A stretch of 64,000 nt of DNA, taken from the NCBI GenBank assembly GCA_934661005.1, contig CAKUIK010000003.1, forward strand, positions 1 to 64,000. Reading direction: 5' to 3'. Below, in pieces: positions 17,237 through 25,314 of the stretch. The DNA comes from an uncultured Slackia sp. GTDB taxonomy: Bacteria; Actinomycetota; Coriobacteriia; Coriobacteriales; Eggerthellaceae. The notes beneath the pieces are model-generated. The model worked only from the letters and a program-made list of their open reading frames with translations, did no database searches and was not told where the DNA came from. The translations under genes were made by a program, and so were the position numbers. Position 1 is the first letter of the stretch. Every line of letters starts with the position of its first letter.

Positions 17237-17911
17237 CTACAGGTCTTTCCGCTGGTAAATCGACGTGCTTATAGCGCAGCTGGCAGCGAAGAGCGCAAGC
17301 GATACGACGGTCAACATGGTGAACAAAAAACTTAAGTGGGAATCGGCCCAGACTCCGAAACGTTCAAGGAGCAGGGGATCGATTGCTTGCTCCGCAATTG
17401 CGAAACAGATGCAACCAGCGAGAACGGCGAAGCACATAAGATAGCGTACGCCTTTCGTGGCGCCGAATTTGATGAGGGGCGGTTCACCAATGGCTACCAT
17501 GATGATGACCGAGAAGGTCGCAGTGAATGACCCTGCGGCTATCTCAATTGTCGGCATCGTTTCGAAATCGTGGATGAACGAAGGCAAAATGGCATTGAGT
17601 GCAATGCCAAGTACTGCCGCGCATGCGGCGGTAGCGAGGGATGCAAGAAGAATCGAGCCATATCGTGCAGCAATGACATCGCGGCGCGAGAAGGGCAGCG
17701 ATGCGCGATAACGCCCCCATCCGTTTTGATCGTCATATGAGGCGAGCGAGAGCGTGAGAATCATGGGAACCATGGCGCTTACGCAAGCGGCGGCCGAAAT
17801 ACAATTGCCTATGGCGAACGTCATAATGGCGCAAATGGGCACGAGTATCACGGCGAACGCCGGCATGAAGGTGCTCAAGATGGCAAATTCCGATTTCAAT
17901 GCCGCTTTCAT
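17237..17911 (-). CDS. ABC-2 type transporter permease
   Basis: This 224-residue protein has about six hydrophobic segments and a SLASYDDQNGWGRYRASLPFSR loop typical of ABC-2 permeases paired with GntR-controlled ATPases. It forms the membrane path for the ATPase encoded immediately upstream, whose stop overlaps its start by four bases. The substrate is unknown; the layout resembles small-peptide or antibiotic efflux/immunity exporters. Confidence 0.75.
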   Translation of the reverse strand: MKAALKSEFAILSTFMPAFAVILVPICAIMTFAIGNCISAAACVSAMVPMILTLSLASYDDQNGWGRYRASLPFSRRDVIAARYGSILLASLATAACAAVLGIALNAILPSFIHDFETMPTIEIAAGSFTATFSVIIMVAIGEPPLIKFGATKGVRYLMCFAVLAGCICFAIAEQAIDPLLLERFGVWADSHLSFLFTMLTVVSLALFAASCAISTSIYQRKDL

Positions 17912-18789
17912 TGCGCAGCTCCTTTCAGCATAAAACGCAGGTAGTCTTCTATGGAGGCGTGGTCGCAGGGGATTTCGGGGAATGCTTCGGCGAATTCGAA
18001 TCGATTAGGAACAAGCACGTCGCAGTTGAATTCGCGGTGCTCGGCGCGTGCTTCCTCGACGCATGCAAGAATCGCACGGGCCTGCTCTGCAGTGCAATGA
18101 GCGATGCCTGCCATGTCGGTAATTTCCTCGCGAGGCATATCGAAAATGATGCGGCCGCCATCGATGCCCACAACGCGATCGGCGATGCGGTCCAAATCGC
18201 TTGTGATGTGGCTTGACAGCAGCACGCCGCGATTGTCCTGGACGGTGAATTCGCGCAAAATGGTGAGCGTTTCATCGCGAGCGATGGGGTCGAGCCCCGC
18301 AGTGGCTTCGTCGAGCACGAGCAAATCGGCCTTATGCGAAAGCGCCACGGCGAGTTGCAGCTTCATGCCCATGCCGCGGGAGAGGTCCTTCACTTTCGCC
18401 TTGCGCGCGAGTGAAAAGCGTTCGGCGAGGTGCCAGAACTGTGCTCTATCCCAGGCGGGAAAGGCGAGCGCGAGGCAGCGCTCCACCTGTGCAATAGTGA
18501 ATTCCGTCGGATAGGGGCACGTGTCGAACACCACTCCGATGCGCGAGCGCACGCGGCGCTGTGCGCTGTCGGGCACGTTCGGGCCGAAGGGCTCGCCGAG
18601 CAGGCGCACCTCGCCGGCGTCAAGTTTCATGAGCCCCAACGCGGCTCGAATGGTTGTGGTTTTGCCCGCGCCGTTTGCGCCGACGAAACCGACGACCTCG
18701 CCTGGCGCTACGGCAAGGTTCACGTTGCACAGCGCGAAGCTGTCACCAATCTTGCGCTGTGCATCTTTGATTTCCAAAAGGTTCGTCAT
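17908..18789 (-). CDS. ABC transporter ATP-binding protein
   Basis: This 293-residue ATPase has Walker A GANGAGKTT (near residue 39), the signature-like LSRGMGMKLQLAVAL, Walker B DLLVLDEATAGLD and the H-loop LLSSHITSD. The C-terminal 80 residues form an extra domain typical of exporters of this class. It overlaps the permease gene by four bases and is preceded by a GntR regulator gene 12 bp upstream, forming one operon. Confidence 0.9.
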   Translation of the reverse strand: MTNLLEIKDAQRKIGDSFALCNVNLAVAPGEVVGFVGANGAGKTTTIRAALGLMKLDAGEVRLLGEPFGPNVPDSAQRRVRSRIGVVFDTCPYPTEFTIAQVERCLALAFPAWDRAQFWHLAERFSLARKAKVKDLSRGMGMKLQLAVALSHKADLLVLDEATAGLDPIARDETLTILREFTVQDNRGVLLSSHITSDLDRIADRVVGIDGGRIIFDMPREEITDMAGIAHCTAEQARAILACVEEARAEHREFNCDVLVPNRFEFAEAFPEIPCDHASIEDYLRFMLKGAAQ

Positions 18790-18801
18790 GATGCCGCCTT
18801 T

Positions 18802-19182
18802 CTATTCCAGCGTTTCGGGGGCTACGAGGTCGAGCGCCTTGTGCATATCGGCGCGGGTGACGCCGAGCGTTTCGGCGAGCGCCGCCGCTTGTGCGAGCAG
18901 TGCCTCCATGCGCCGCAACTCCTCTTCGCGCAGAAGTCCCTGATTGCCCGCTGCGACGAAGCAGCCCTTGCCCTGCACGGTTTCGATGAAGCCCGCTTCC
19001 TCCAAATCGGAGTAGGCGCGCTTGGTGGTAATGACGCTTACGCCGAGGCCGTTTGCAAGCGCGCGGATCGATGGCAGCTTCTCGCCGCTCACCAACGTGC
19101 CCGCCAAAATATGCGCTCGAATCTGCGACGCGATTTGCTCGTAGATGGGCTTGTCGCTCGAGTTGGATAGGATGATGTCCAC
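18802..19182 (-). CDS. GntR-family (YtrA-type) transcriptional regulator
   Basis: This 126-residue protein has a winged-helix domain at its N-terminus (KPIYEQIASQIRAHILAG, then LPSIRALANGLGVSVITTKRAY) and a short helical tail, the YtrA subfamily that controls ABC exporters. The start is GTG 19182, preceded by AAAGGAACCATC. The frame is open further upstream but that part crosses the promoter. It is first gene of the operon, so probably autoregulated. Confidence 0.88.
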   Translation of the reverse strand: MDIILSNSSDKPIYEQIASQIRAHILAGTLVSGEKLPSIRALANGLGVSVITTKRAYSDLEEAGFIETVQGKGCFVAAGNQGLLREEELRRMEALLAQAAALAETLGVTRADMHKALDLVAPETLE

Positions 19183-19195
19183 GATGGTTCCTTTA

Positions 19196-19230
19196 CGTGT
19201 ATATAACCGGTAAGCACAGTATATATACAC
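19196..19230. promoter_or_regulatory. Operator/promoter of the GntR-ABC operon
   Basis: GTGTATATA (19197-19205) and its inverted partner TATATACAC (19222-19230) lie 15-48 bases upstream of the GTG start and include TATATA -10-like sequence. The symmetry and place match autoregulation by a YtrA-type protein. The remaining bases up to 19486 show no gene. Confidence 0.5.
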
Positions 19231-19486
19231 TATGCACAGTTGCGCAAGGGGGCGTTTTGCTTTTTTCAATCGGGCTGGTGCGGTGCGTGCAAAGGCTTTC
19301 GCTTCGCGATTTCTCGGCTTGGATAAATTGCGAGTGTATCGTGGGCGATATGCGGGAATATTGCTCGAGGCTGAGGGAGAATTCTTTACGCCGTAAAAAG
19401 AAACAACCCAGCAAGCCGAGCATCACGTGCCTTTGCGGGGCTGTCTTCGAAACACGGTGGGTGTTAGTGTGGGGTTTGGAGCGCGC

Positions 19487-20374
19487 CTAACGATTTACTC
19501 GTTTCGTGTGGAGCGCATCGATGACCTTGTCGGCGCTTGCGTCGATAAGAATCGATTGGTGTTCGATTTCGACAGGCGCCACCGCTTCGCCGAGATTCAC
19601 GCAGGCGTACGTGGCATGTTGGTTTTCGGCGGCCATTTGCCAAAACGGATACTTGATGATGCCGGGCGTGTTGCCGCCGACGCCGAATTCCAAAAAGAGC
19701 GTTCGCATGCCTTTGTGTCGATGAAGGAAATCGCGGTATCGATTGGCGGCGGCGTGCCAGCCTTCGTCTTCGACGAAGGTGCCATCGGAGCGAAGGTTCA
19801 TTGTTGCGTGTGATCCACAATGGGGGCAATAGGGCACAAGCTCGCTTGGTATACGCATGTTGTCTTGTTGATCCACCATGGCTAGAACGCTCTCCTCGTT
19901 GCTCCAGGTTTTTTGGCAGCACGGGCGGCTGCATTGGAAGAGGCCGTAATCGCCTTGCGTATAGAACAGGCGATGCTTGTCGAACCCCGCGCGTTGGAAG
20001 CAGTGATCGACGTTGGTGGTGAGCACGAAGTAATCGCGGCCGCGCATGAGTTCGAGCAGCTGCTCATAGACAGGCTTTGGAATTGGGTCGAAACGGTTGC
20101 ACGCGATGTATCGGCTCCAAAACGCCCAATACTATTCAAAAGTTTTATAGGGATAGAATCCGCCTGCATACATATCGGTAAAGCCATATTTCGCGGCGAA
20201 ATCGCCAAAAAGGCGCTCGAAACGTTCGCCTGCATATGTGTAGCCCGCTGCGGTGGAAAGTCCTGCGCCCGCGCCTATTACAACGGCGTCTGCCGACTCA
20301 ATCGCGTTTTGCAGTTTATCGATTTGTTCCGAGAAGCTCTTGGTAGATTGCTTCGTTAGACGGGAGAAATACAT
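19487..20374 (-). pseudogene. Class M sirtuin (SirTM) gene interrupted by an in-frame TAG
   Basis: One continuous reading frame encodes a SirTM-like NAD-dependent protein ADP-ribosyltransferase except for a TAG at 20132-20134 (codon 81). Before it: GAGAGLSTAAGYTYAGERF, the NAD-binding loop. After it the frame continues with YWAFWSRYI, LTTNVDHCFQ and YTQGDYGLF, where Gln replaces the usual sirtuin catalytic His as in SirTM, then a four-cysteine zinc site (CSRPC, CPHCGS). The amber fits a single substitution of a Glu or Gln codon. Its start overlaps the macrodomain gene by 59 bases. It could be a recent pseudogene, a readthrough gene or a sequencing error. Confidence 0.85.
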
Positions 20375-21101
20375 CGAATATCACCTTGAGATGGGGGTCG
20401 TTTTCCTGTAGGTAGCCAGTGACGGTATCGAGGGCGATGCGCGCTGCGTCGCGTTGGGGATAGCCGAACACGCCTGTTGATATGCAGCAGAATGCGATGG
20501 TGCCCAAATGGCGCTCGGTTGCCGCGGTAAGGCATCGCTCATAGCACTGGCGAAGCAGCAGCTCATCGGTATTGCTTGGGCGGGCGTTTGCGACGATGGG
20601 ACCCACGGTGTGGAACACGAAGCGGCTCGGCAAGTTGAATGCGGGCGTGACTTTCACGCGGCCTGTTGGTTCGGGGTGCCCCTGGGAGCACATGAACTTG
20701 GCGCACGCGATGCGCAGTTGCATGCCGGCGAAAGTGTGAATAGCGTTATCGATGCAATGGTGTCCGGGCGCGAAGCACCCGAGCATCTGATCATTCGCGG
20801 CGCTGACGATGGCATCTGCGGCAAGAAGCGTGATATCTCCGCGCCAGAGGGCAATGCGGCCGCGATAATCGAGCGTTTGTGCGCTTGTCGCGCCTCCGCG
20901 CTCAATAAGGCGTCGTTGCAGGTAAGCGTCTTGGACGGCGAGCATATCGGGCATTAGGGCTTCTGGCATGCGCGTATTCATGAGCGCCCGCAGCAGTTCT
21001 CGCTGTTTTGTTTCTTCCTCGGGGATTTTCGCCAAGGAAGATTCTCCGCGTTCCTCGAGAAGAGCCCTGATTAAAAAGAGCCTGCGTTGCGCCTGATTCA
21101 T
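20316..21101 (-). CDS. Zinc-dependent macrodomain protein-ADP-ribose hydrolase
   Basis: This 261-residue protein has an N-terminal helical part and a macrodomain from about residue 85 (RIALWRGDITLLAADAIVSA). The segment GCFAPGHHCIDNAIH carries the Cys-His-Cys arrangement of the Zn-macro subclass, which removes ADP-ribose added by SirTM; GVFGYPQRDAARIAL is the phosphate-binding loop. In firmicutes these hydrolases are operon partners of SirTM and a GcvH-like protein; here the sirtuin follows, but GcvH-L and LplA are absent. Its ATG overlaps the radical SAM stop codon (ATGA), implying translational coupling. Confidence 0.88.
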   Translation of the reverse strand: MNQAQRRLFLIRALLEERGESSLAKIPEEETKQRELLRALMNTRMPEALMPDMLAVQDAYLQRRLIERGGATSAQTLDYRGRIALWRGDITLLAADAIVSAANDQMLGCFAPGHHCIDNAIHTFAGMQLRIACAKFMCSQGHPEPTGRVKVTPAFNLPSRFVFHTVGPIVANARPSNTDELLLRQCYERCLTAATERHLGTIAFCCISTGVFGYPQRDAARIALDTVTGYLQENDPHLKVIFDVFLPSNEAIYQELLGTNR

Positions 21102-22147
21102 CAGCCTAGATCCTTCCAACATTGCGGGTCGGCATCGTACATGTCGCCCGTGTAGCCAAACGTGACGGCGGGGCATCCGCGACACCAGTCGAACAACTCG
21201 CACGTTGAGCATTTTTTGAATTTCTTGAATTCGCGCTTGGCTTCCATCGCAGGCGAGAAGAACAGACTTTCGAGCGTGTTCTCTGCTACATTTCCGATCT
21301 TGCTTTCCATGCGGCGGCAGGCGTACACGTCGCCCGTGGGCAGCACGGTCATGTGGCCCGTTCCGCAGTGACATCCGTCGTATATCATGCCCGGTTTGGC
21401 GTCTTTAGGAATGGCGAAGCGTCCCTGTTCCCATAAAAGCAACGTCCATAGATGGTCTTTGAGCTGGAAGAACGTTTTGCAACCACGTGATTGGTGATAA
21501 TCTATGCGCTCTTGCGCCGCAAGGAGTACGTTGCGATATTCCAGGGGTTCCATATGGAACTCGTCGCGCGCCTGGCCCGAGGTGGGGCAGTAGCGCCCGA
21601 AGGCGAACACATCGACCTCGAGGCTTGCCACCAAATCGATGAGCTTCGGAAGCTCGTGCGCGTTCGTGCTCGAAACGGTATTCATGATGGCGACCCAAAT
21701 GCCTGCGCGCTTGAGGCATTCAATGGCGCGCAGCGTATCGGCGAACGAGCCGGGCTTACGGAAATAATCGTGCGTAGCATCGAGCCCGTCGAGTGAGAGC
21801 TGGTATTTGCGGCAGCCGAGTTCTTTCATGCGACGGCAGGTTTCGTCGTCCAAATGGAAGGGATTGCCCATGACGCACCACATGAAACCACGTTCATGCA
21901 AAAGCTCCGCTAGCCGCCAGAAGTCGGGGTGCAAGATGGGGTCGCCACCAGTCACGTAGAAATAGGGCTGTCGATTGAGCTTTTCGCAAAGCTCCTCGGC
22001 TTGATCGACGACTTCCTCCATTTGGCTCCACGGCATGCGCGTGAATCCAGCGCAGTCGCCGTTGGCGAAAATGTAGCAATGCTTGCAGCGCTGGTCGCAT
22101 TCATCGGTGATGTGCCATTGAAATGCAAATGCGGGCTTGGGGGCCAT
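21101..22147 (-). CDS. Radical SAM/SPASM peptide-modifying enzyme, ACGX type
   Basis: This 348-residue protein starts with a radical SAM core (CDQRCKHCYIF, CxxxCxxC at residues 17-24, then YVTGGDPILH) and ends with a SPASM-like cysteine domain (YDGCHCGTGH, CSTCELFDWCRGCPA, a final C near the end) for auxiliary [4Fe-4S] clusters. Such enzymes modify ribosomally made peptides, often via carbon-sulfur or carbon-carbon bonds. The ACGX-repeat peptide gene two positions upstream identifies it as the maturase of the predicted ACGX system. The flavin/ferredoxin protein between them could deliver electrons. The start at 22147 follows a TTTATAGAAAGGATTACCC leader. Confidence 0.9.
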   Translation of the reverse strand: MAPKPAFAFQWHITDECDQRCKHCYIFANGDCAGFTRMPWSQMEEVVDQAEELCEKLNRQPYFYVTGGDPILHPDFWRLAELLHERGFMWCVMGNPFHLDDETCRRMKELGCRKYQLSLDGLDATHDYFRKPGSFADTLRAIECLKRAGIWVAIMNTVSSTNAHELPKLIDLVASLEVDVFAFGRYCPTSGQARDEFHMEPLEYRNVLLAAQERIDYHQSRGCKTFFQLKDHLWTLLLWEQGRFAIPKDAKPGMIYDGCHCGTGHMTVLPTGDVYACRRMESKIGNVAENTLESLFFSPAMEAKREFKKFKKCSTCELFDWCRGCPAVTFGYTGDMYDADPQCWKDLG

Positions 22148-22210
22148 GGGTAATCCTTTCTATAAAGGAGGGTTTTATGAGTTTGGGGCGCGGGTGTTGA
22201 GCGGGCGTTG

Positions 22211-22822
22211 TTAGAGGCGCTCGATGGCGTCGGCGGGGCAGTTTTCGGCGCACGAGCCGCAGTGCAAGCAATGATTCTGTTGGATGCGGTACATATCTCC
22301 AGGCGTGATGCACTTTTGAGGACAGTGCTTCAAGCATGTGCCGCAGCCAATGCAGTCATCGGTTATTCGGTAGCCTTTGGCGGAAGGGGGCGTGCCGTCG
22401 AGCATATACACCGCACGCTCGATGGGATGGGTTCCGAGGTTGAAGTAATCGATTGCGATGTTGCTCACCTTGAAGATGATGCCGATATCGCGCGTGTCAC
22501 CTGGATATACGTTGGAGAGGTAGGGCTGTTCGGAAAAAATTACGTCAATCCACTTTTTCTGCTCATTTTGCGGCGCGGGTTTGGTTGCGCCGCTCATGCG
22601 AATCATTTCGTTGAAGCGCGTGTGCACGAGCGTTTGGATTCTGCCGTCCGCCAAAAGCTGCTGAGTCATTTCTTTGCCACGAGCAGTAAAGAAATAGATG
22701 GCATCGGGCTCGTAATGAACGGCGCTCACGCAGCGAATTTGAGGGGCGCCGGTTGCGTCGGTCGTTGCGAGCGAAAGCGTTCCAGCGAGTTTCATTTTTG
22801 CGAGACAGGTTTGCGCGTCCAT
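22211..22822 (-). CDS. Pyridoxamine-5'-phosphate oxidase-like flavoprotein fused to a 2[4Fe-4S] ferredoxin
   Basis: In this 203-residue protein, residues 1-130 form an FMN-binding split-barrel (GTLSLATTDATGAPQIRCVS, IYFFTARGKEMTQQL) and residues 150-203 carry two ferredoxin motifs (CIGCGTCLKHCPQ, CLHCGSCAENCPAD). It is a probable one-to-two-electron transfer module for the radical SAM enzyme encoded 63 bp downstream. It lies 25 bp after the ACGX-repeat peptide gene in the same operon. No substrate of its own can be deduced. Confidence 0.85.
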   Translation of the reverse strand: MDAQTCLAKMKLAGTLSLATTDATGAPQIRCVSAVHYEPDAIYFFTARGKEMTQQLLADGRIQTLVHTRFNEMIRMSGATKPAPQNEQKKWIDVIFSEQPYLSNVYPGDTRDIGIIFKVSNIAIDYFNLGTHPIERAVYMLDGTPPSAKGYRITDDCIGCGTCLKHCPQKCITPGDMYRIQQNHCLHCGSCAENCPADAIERL

Positions 22823-22847
22823 TACGAGCCCTTTCTACGAGGATTGA

Positions 22848-23075
22848 TTACTGAGCGTCGGCGGTGCCGCAGGCGGGCGCAGCCTTCGGGTCGGCGGTGC
22901 CGCAGGCGGGCGCAGGGTCAGCGGAGCCGCAGGCGGGTGCGGCCTTCGGATCGGCGGTGCCGCAGGCGGGCGCAGGCTCGGCGGTGCCACATGCGGTGCC
23001 GCAAGCAGGAGCCGCTTTGGGGTCGGCGGTGCCGCAAGCGGCGAAGGCGGCGACGTTGGAGAGGTTCTCGGACAT
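22848..23075 (-). CDS. ACGX-repeat RiPP precursor peptide
   Basis: This 75-residue peptide has a short leader (MSENLSNVAAF) and then seven ACGT/ACGS units separated by ADPKAAP, AEPAP or ADPAP spacers, ending ADAQ. Every cysteine lies in an Ala-Cys-Gly-Thr/Ser context. It matches the predicted target peptides of radical SAM/SPASM ACGX systems. The ATG follows TCGAAAGGAATCACC. The GC-rich tandem DNA repeats (22855-23045) reflect the protein repeats and probably allow unit number to change by slippage. It is the first gene of a five-gene minus-strand operon. Confidence 0.9.
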   Translation of the reverse strand: MSENLSNVAAFAACGTADPKAAPACGTACGTAEPAPACGTADPKAAPACGSADPAPACGTADPKAAPACGTADAQ

Positions 23076-23192
23076 GGTGATTCCTTTCGACGTGACGCAT
23101 CGGAGGAGGCGTCGTGATGAAGCGCGTTTTCGCGCATGGCTATCATCCGAAAAAGTGAATTCATGCAAAAGAAGGCACTAAACTATTACCCG

Positions 23193-23208
23193 CTTACCAA
23201 AAGGTAAG
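23193..23208. promoter_or_regulatory. HxlR-type operator candidate
   Basis: CTTACC-AAAA-GGTAAG is a perfect inverted repeat in the 252-bp divergent gap between the ACGX operon and the HxlR regulator gene. HxlR-family proteins commonly bind sites with TTAC/GTAA half sites, so this is the likely control element for one or both directions. Confidence 0.6.
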
Positions 23209-23327
23209 TAGGTGCAATTTCGTTAGCGGCTGCGATAATGGAATCGCTTCGTGGGCAGGTGCGATTTGGCCGCGCGAAAAGCCTCGCCCAATAATGTGGT
23301 GCCGCGAATATGCGAGAAAGGATTGGC

Positions 23328-23660
23328 ATGCTTACCAAGGAAGAACTGCCCCCGTGCCCTGTTGCCACGTGCTTTCAGCTGTTCGGCAACAAATGGAAGA
23401 TTTATATCATTCAGCAGCTCATAGACCAGCCGTATGGCTTCAATGCCTTGCAGCGGGCCATTCCTGGCATCAGCCAAAAGGTACTCTCGTCCAATCTCAA
23501 AGAAATGGAGTCGGCGGGCCTTGTCACTCGTACGGTGATTCCCGAAACGCCCATTCGTACGGAATATGCGCTTTCTGACGTTGGTAAGAGCCTTCTGCCC
23601 CTGATAGATTCCATGGTCGAATGGGGAACGGGGTACCAGCGGCTTGTGCTTGAGGCATAA
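23328..23660 (+). CDS. HxlR-family transcriptional regulator
   Basis: This 110-residue winged-helix protein has the HxlR pattern CPVATCFQLFGNKWKIYII, RAIPGISQKVLSSNLKEME and RTEYALSDVGKSLLPLI. Two cysteines near the N-terminus (CPVATC) could sense thiol-reactive or oxidative stress, as in several family members. The start is ATG 23328, preceded by GAGAAAGGATTGGC; an in-frame ATG 18 bases earlier is less well placed. It is divergent from the ACGX operon and 13 bp upstream of the endonuclease IV gene. Confidence 0.9.
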   Translation: MLTKEELPPCPVATCFQLFGNKWKIYIIQQLIDQPYGFNALQRAIPGISQKVLSSNLKEMESAGLVTRTVIPETPIRTEYALSDVGKSLLPLIDSMVEWGTGYQRLVLEA

Positions 23661-23673
23661 AGGAGGCTTCATT

Positions 23674-24504
23674 ATGCTCACTGTTGGATGCCACTTGTCT
23701 ACTTCGAAGGGCTTTGCCGCCATGGGGCGCACGGCGCTTTCCCTTGGCGCGAATACGTTCGCATTTTTCACGCGCAACCCTCGTGGCGGCTCGGCCAAGG
23801 CAATTGATGCGGCCGATGCCGCGGCATTGCGCGAGCTCATGGCTGAACACGACTTTGGCCCGTTGGTGGCGCATGCCCCCTATACGCTCAACCCTTGCTC
23901 GGCCAAGCCCGAGGCGCGCGAATTCGCTCGCATGTGCATGGCCGACGATTTGGTGCGTATGGAAGCCGTTCCGCACAGCTACTACAATTTCCACCCGGGC
24001 AGCCACGTGAAACAGGGCACAGAATGCGGCATTGAGCTCATTGCGGGCCTGCTCAACGAGGTGCTCGCGCCCGAACAAACCACTACGGTGTTGCTCGAAA
24101 CCATGGCGGGCAAGGGTACTGAAGTGGGTCGCACGTTCGAGGAGCTTGCGGCGATCATCGAGCGCGTTGAACGCGCCGATCACGTGGGCGTGTGCCTCGA
24201 TACCTGCCATGTATGGGACGGTGGCTACGATATCGTGGGCGACCTCGACGGCGTGTTGGAGGAATTCGATTGCGTGGTGGGGTTGCCGCGCTTGCGCGCA
24301 GTGCATATCAACGATTCGAAAAACTCATGTGGCGCGCACAAAGATCGCCACGAGAAAATCGGCCAAGGCTTCATCGGCGTAGAAGCATTCGAGCGCATCG
24401 TGAACCACCCTGCGCTGCGCGAGTTGCCGTTCATTCTGGAAACCCCCAATGAACTGCCTGGCTATGCCGAGGAAATCGCTTTGCTGCGCAGCCTTGCCGA
24501 ATAG
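23674..24504 (+). CDS. nfo: Deoxyribonuclease IV (AP endonuclease)
   Basis: This 276-residue TIM-barrel AP endonuclease shows HAPYTLNPCS, NFHPGSHVKQG, LLETMAGKGTEVG, VCLDTCHVWDGGYD and HINDSKNSCGAHKDRHEKIG, which include the histidine, aspartate and glutamate ligands of the three-zinc site. It cleaves abasic and oxidised sites in DNA. AAAGGAGGCTTCATT precedes the ATG. Cotranscription with the HxlR gene places a DNA repair enzyme in the same stress regulon as the ACGX operon. Confidence 0.95.
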   Translation: MLTVGCHLSTSKGFAAMGRTALSLGANTFAFFTRNPRGGSAKAIDAADAAALRELMAEHDFGPLVAHAPYTLNPCSAKPEAREFARMCMADDLVRMEAVPHSYYNFHPGSHVKQGTECGIELIAGLLNEVLAPEQTTTVLLETMAGKGTEVGRTFEELAAIIERVERADHVGVCLDTCHVWDGGYDIVGDLDGVLEEFDCVVGLPRLRAVHINDSKNSCGAHKDRHEKIGQGFIGVEAFERIVNHPALRELPFILETPNELPGYAEEIALLRSLAE

Positions 24505-24590
24505 ACTTTAATAATAATCGAACGTATGTTTGGTATAATAAAGGAGGAGACTATTAGCAACGCTTGACGTTATTAACGCGAGGAGTTACT

Positions 24591-24872
24591 ATGATTGCAT
24601 CGTTCGGGGATAAAGACACCGAAAAGCTCGCGCGAGGCATAAGGGTTCGACGTTTCGTTTCCTTCGAGAGAGTTGCCCTTCGCAAATTACGACAGCTTCA
24701 GGTTTCGGTATCTTTGGACGATTTGCGCATTCCTCCAGGAAATCGCCTTGAATCGTTGAAGGGCAATCTTGAGGGCTGGCACAGCATTCGAATCAATGAC
24801 CAGTTCAGAATCATTTTTCAATGGCAAGATGGAAATGCTGAACATGTGCAAATAGTTGACTACCATAGCTAA
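24591..24872 (+). CDS. higB: HigB-type toxin (RelE/ParE superfamily)
   Basis: This 93-residue protein has the HigB pattern SFGDKDTEKLARGIRVRRF, RIPPGNRLESLKGN and WHSIRINDQFRIIFQW, the ribosome-dependent mRNA interferase fold. The ATG follows CGAGGAGTTACT. HigA follows 13 bp downstream, the inverted toxin-first order normal for this family. A TATAAT -10 candidate lies near 24534-24539. Confidence 0.92.
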   Translation: MIASFGDKDTEKLARGIRVRRFVSFERVALRKLRQLQVSVSLDDLRIPPGNRLESLKGNLEGWHSIRINDQFRIIFQWQDGNAEHVQIVDYHS

Positions 24873-24885
24873 GGGGTGAAGCGAT

Positions 24886-25191
24886 ATGTCAGATTTTCTT
24901 GGCCCTGTGACTCCGGGCGAACTTTTGAAAGAGGAGTTTTTGGAGCCGATGGGCATTTCTCAATATCGCCTCGCGAAAGAAATCGGCGTGCCCGCGCAAC
25001 GCATCGGCCAAATAGTTCTTGGCAAGCGTTCCATTACGGCCGATACCGATTTGCGCTTGTGCGCATTCTTCGGGCTGTCCGATGGCTATTGGCTGCGCGC
25101 GCAGGCTGCATACGATATCGAGATTGCTCGAAGGAAGATTGCTCCTGAGCTTAAGAAAATTCGTCCGTGGAATGCGGTGGCTGTGTTGTAG
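24886..25191 (+). CDS. higA: HigA-type antitoxin
   Basis: This 101-residue XRE-family protein has VTPGELLKEEFLEPMGISQY and an HTH segment YRLAKEIGVPAQRIGQIVLG, followed by a dimerisation helix. It binds and neutralises HigB and represses the operon. AAGGGGTGAAGCGAT precedes the ATG. A terminator-like hairpin follows at 25238-25264. Confidence 0.93.
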   Translation: MSDFLGPVTPGELLKEEFLEPMGISQYRLAKEIGVPAQRIGQIVLGKRSITADTDLRLCAFFGLSDGYWLRAQAAYDIEIARRKIAPELKKIRPWNAVAVL

Positions 25192-25237
25192 CCACTGTGC
25201 GTCGAATAGTTTTGCGCCAATTGATAGAAAGTCGCGT

Positions 25238-25264
25238 GAAGGGCTGCCATTGTGACGGCCCTTC
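25238..25264 (+). terminator. Terminator-like hairpin after higA
   Basis: GAAGGGC (25238-25244) pairs with GCCCTTC (25258-25264), followed by GTTCGTTTC. The U-tract is interrupted, so it may be weak. It separates higBA from metH. Confidence 0.5.
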
Positions 25265-25314
25265 GTTCGTTTCTGCGCGATAATGGCCGCATTCATTTCG
25301 AAGGGGGACGTGTT

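Noticed and set aside
19487..20047. The C-terminal sirtuin part as an independent 186-residue gene
   Set aside because: It lies in the same frame as the N-terminal part, has no ribosome binding site and would lack the NAD-binding loop; an amber-interrupted single gene fits better.
22855..23045. Tandem repeats that could suggest a CRISPR array
   Set aside because: The units are contiguous, in frame and encode the ACGX peptide; there are no unique spacers and no cas genes.
25192..25314. Cobalamin or SAM riboswitch upstream of metH
   Set aside because: The gap is only 123 bases and holds just a short terminator-like hairpin; no B12 box is seen.
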